This document shows, one piece after another, positions 15,685 through 17,992 of a stretch of 17,992 nt of DNA. Location: assembly GCA_947085285.1 (NCBI GenBank), contig CAMTVZ010000175.1:1-17992 (forward strand), given 5' to 3'. Below the pieces are notes generated by a model. The model made no database searches and was not told where the DNA came from. It was given only the letters and a program-made list of their open reading frames with translations. How positions within the stretch are numbered: the stretch's first letter is position 1; each line of letters begins with the position of its first letter. The position numbers and the translations under genes are program-made. Source of the DNA: JASEGV01 sp947085285. GTDB lineage: Bacteria > Bacteroidota > Ignavibacteria > UBA10030 > BY39.

Positions 15685-17992
15685 CTACTCCTTTTCGTCT
15701 GTTTCTATTTCCTTCCACCGTTTTGCAAACTCAGTCAGCCGCCTATCTACAAAATAATGAATGGTTCCTTCTGGATAGTTGCCATTTTTCAATTTTTTAC
15801 CAGCTGGAATTCCGGTTAATAATTCAATTCCTTCATCAATTGTTTTGATAGCATAAATGTGGAACTTACCATTTTTGACCTCCTCAATTACATCGTGTCG
15901 CAGCATCAAATCATCAATATTTTGATAAGGGATCAGAACGCCTTGTTTACTGGTTAGCCTACGAGCTTTGCATATATCGAAGAAGCCTTCGATTTTTTCA
16001 TTAATTCCGCCAATGGGCTGAATTTCGCCGCGTTGATTCACCGAGCCTGTTACAGCAATGTCTTGGCGTAAGGGAATTCCTGATAAACTCGAAAGAATAG
16101 CATAAATTTCAGCCGATGAAGCACTGTCGCCATCGACACCACTGTACGACTGCTCGAAAGCCACGCTTGCACTCATAACAAGTGGTTTGTTTTGAGCATA
16201 TTTGCTGCGTAGATAACCGCTCAAAATATACACCCCTTTGTTGTGTGTAGGTCCGCTCAGTTCGGCTTCCCTCTCAATATTAATTACCCCCGCCTTTCCC
16301 ATCGCAGTAGTTACAGTTATGCGCGATGGTTTCCCAAAAACGTATTCTCCAAAATCATATACCGAAAGACCGTTTACTTGTCCGACAACCGAACCCTTGC
16401 TATCAATCAGTATAGTTCCATCAAGGATCATTTCCTGAATTTTTTCCTCTATCATTTTCAAACGGAAAGCTTTTTCGTCTAATGCTTTGCGAACATGTTT
16501 AACTGTAATCTTTTCAGCTTTATCTTTCATCGCCCAGTAATTCGATTCACGTAAAACATTGGCAATTAAATCAAATCTGGTGGAGAGTTTTTTCTTACTC
16601 CCTGCTAACCTCACACCGTACTCAAGTACTTCGCAGATAGCCGAATTATCGAAGGCTTTGAGTTTTTCTTCCTCGCTAATCATCTTAATAAAATTCAAAT
16701 AATTATTGATAGTCGATTTGTTCTTATCCATCACTACATCAAAATCGGCACGAACTTTAAATATTTTTTTGAAATCATCATCAGCCTCATACAAAAGGCT
16801 GTAAATGTAGACATCGCCTATCATCACAACCTTAACATCTAATTTTATCGGTTGCGGTTTCAGCGCCGAGGTAGTGCCGAACATACCGGTTTCAACTGAC
16901 TGAATTTCTAATTGCTGATTACGCAGGTTTCGTTTAAGTGTTTGCCATACACCCGGTTCGACAAGAGTATCGAGGGCGTTTAGAATTAAGTAACCACCAT
17001 TTGCTTTTAACAACGAACCTGCCTTAATCATCATAAAATTTGAATGCCACATACCGTTTTTATCCACTTCACGCTCAATTGTTCCGAATATATTTTTATA
17101 TCGGGGATTTGTCTCTATTATTATCGGAACTCCTTCAGTTTTAGAATTATCGACAACCACATTTACCTTGAATTCGAGAAACTCGTCCTCTCCGGGGGGA
17201 GCTTGTTCCCCAAGTAAAACTTGTTGAGATGGGGGATGCGGATTGAAGCGATTTAAATTCGAGAGGATATGCTCTTCAAGTTTTTCCATAAATCTGGTTA
17301 AGTTTTGGCAGGAAAATTTTTTACAAATATTTTCAACGTGTTCCCTGACAATCGGTAAAACCGATTTTACACCTAACTCATCGATCGATTCATTCAGTTT
17401 GCGTTCGATGTTCCGCATTTCGCGCATGATAATTTCCATTTGCGATTCAAGATTACGGCGTCCCTGATATAGTTCCTCTACACGCTCACGTGTAATTTCG
17501 CCTTGTTGAATCATCGTATCAATTTGTTCGAAATTTACAGGCACATCGTTGATTACGGGTACGACATCGGGCCTCATAGTAGTGCCAACTTGAACCTGAA
17601 CAACTTCGAATCCTTTTGCCTTAACTTGCTTTTCGAATTCTTTCAGAACAGTCCGTTGCCTACTCTGAAAATGTTCCAAAATTTTTTTTCGTTCTTCCTG
17701 ATAACGTTTGCTCTCGAACACTGCTGGTATATCTTTTAACAGGTCGTCGAGAAAATCAGCCATCTCTTTTTTTAAAGCACTCCCCTCGCCCGCTTTTATT
17801 TGTACAAGAATTGGTTGATCAGGATTATCGAAATTATGAACGTAACAGAAATCGGAAAGGTCTGTTTTCTTATCTTCAAATTCTTTTAAAAGCCGTTTGA
17901 TTGTGGTGGTTCTCCCTGTCCCCGAGAATCCTGCGACAAAAACGTTATAACCGAAATGCTTCATCTCCAAGCCTAAACGTAAAGCTCTCAAC
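15685..17992 (-). CDS. Lon-like ATP-dependent protease (AAA_32/Lon_C type), N-terminus outside window
   Basis: Predicted cytoplasmic ATP-dependent serine protease. The frame is open to the window edge and begins inside the AAA domain, so the first few dozen residues are missing; the apparent TTG start at 17991 is an internal Leu. Counting from it, a Walker A-like GFSGTGRT (21-28) has Arg in place of Lys, which I recall as common in this branch. A long helical insert (about 85-245) follows, then GGYLILNALDTL as the Walker B region. The C-terminal Lon protease domain has the Ser-Lys dyad: GDSASSAEIYA (S623) and GGINEKIEGFF (K666). The 43-residue spacing equals that of E. coli Lon (S679/K722). 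It is distinct from the classic Lon because it lacks the LAN domain in the visible part. First gene of the minus-strand set in this window. Confidence 0.93.
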   Translation of the reverse strand, partial: LRALRLGLEMKHFGYNVFVAGFSGTGRTTTIKRLLKEFEDKKTDLSDFCYVHNFDNPDQPILVQIKAGEGSALKKEMADFLDDLLKDIPAVFESKRYQEERKKILEHFQSRQRTVLKEFEKQVKAKGFEVVQVQVGTTMRPDVVPVINDVPVNFEQIDTMIQQGEITRERVEELYQGRRNLESQMEIIMREMRNIERKLNESIDELGVKSVLPIVREHVENICKKFSCQNLTRFMEKLEEHILSNLNRFNPHPPSQQVLLGEQAPPGEDEFLEFKVNVVVDNSKTEGVPIIIETNPRYKNIFGTIEREVDKNGMWHSNFMMIKAGSLLKANGGYLILNALDTLVEPGVWQTLKRNLRNQQLEIQSVETGMFGTTSALKPQPIKLDVKVVMIGDVYIYSLLYEADDDFKKIFKVRADFDVVMDKNKSTINNYLNFIKMISEEEKLKAFDNSAICEVLEYGVRLAGSKKKLSTRFDLIANVLRESNYWAMKDKAEKITVKHVRKALDEKAFRLKMIEEKIQEMILDGTILIDSKGSVVGQVNGLSVYDFGEYVFGKPSRITVTTAMGKAGVINIEREAELSGPTHNKGVYILSGYLRSKYAQNKPLVMSASVAFEQSYSGVDGDSASSAEIYAILSSLSGIPLRQDIAVTGSVNQRGEIQPIGGINEKIEGFFDICKARRLTSKQGVLIPYQNIDDLMLRHDVIEEVKNGKFHIYAIKTIDEGIELLTGIPAGKKLKNGNYPEGTIHYFVDRRLTEFAKRWKEIETDEKE

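Noticed and set aside
1..17992. tRNA, rRNA or riboswitch genes
   Set aside because: I saw no cloverleaf-type or conserved ribosomal sequence in the few non-coding gaps; a dedicated search was not possible.

Overview
The window is about 18 kb of AT-rich, densely coded bacterial DNA. Several starts have good Shine-Dalgarno sites (for example AAGGAGGA at 5732-5739). The gene content includes a lipoprotein-type RND adaptor, a large AAA/Lon-like protease, a DUF6599-like exported protein and a Tat-exported DUF362 protein. Together with a REP-like palindrome array, this suggests a Gram-negative member of the Bacteroidota/Chlorobi/Ignavibacteria group. That placement is an impression from gene content, not a computed classification.

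Region 1 (1-3968) is the 3' half of uvrA, interrupted by a compact restriction-modification cassette. The cassette holds an N6-adenine methyltransferase and a small PD-(D/E)xK endonuclease-like protein that overlap by ATGA. It is bracketed by two 135-bp direct repeats, 1106-1240 and 3816-3950 (133/135 identical, offset exactly 2710 bp). Both copies are the last part of uvrA. The left copy gives uvrA a usable but altered end. The right copy is a headless remnant that keeps the likely ancestral C-terminus and stops one base before the next gene. A sigma70-like promoter (TTGATA-N17-TATATT) lies just inside the left insert boundary. I read this as an R-M cassette inserted with a long target duplication, so that the host gene is not inactivated. 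It is the most notable structure in the window.

Region 2 (3970-6637) holds three + strand genes for exported proteins: a glycerophosphodiester phosphodiesterase, a DUF6599-like protein and a Tat-signal DUF362 protein. The last two overlap by ATGA. A 328-bp gap with a foldback structure follows, then a candidate TetR promoter/operator.

Region 3 (6966-13488) is a drug-efflux type operon: TetR regulator, TolC-like outer-membrane factor, lipoprotein membrane-fusion protein, HAE1-type RND pump and a small protein that looks PII-like. Its last stop codon lies inside the first unit of a 33-bp-period palindrome array (13485-13649). The array fills the gap to the convergent operon.

Region 4 (13651-17992, minus strand) reads Lon-like AAA protease (cut by the window end), histone-deacetylase-family protein, then a membrane-bound class III cyclase-like protein with altered active-site residues. 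The genes overlap or are spaced by about 10 nt or less, so they are probably one operon.
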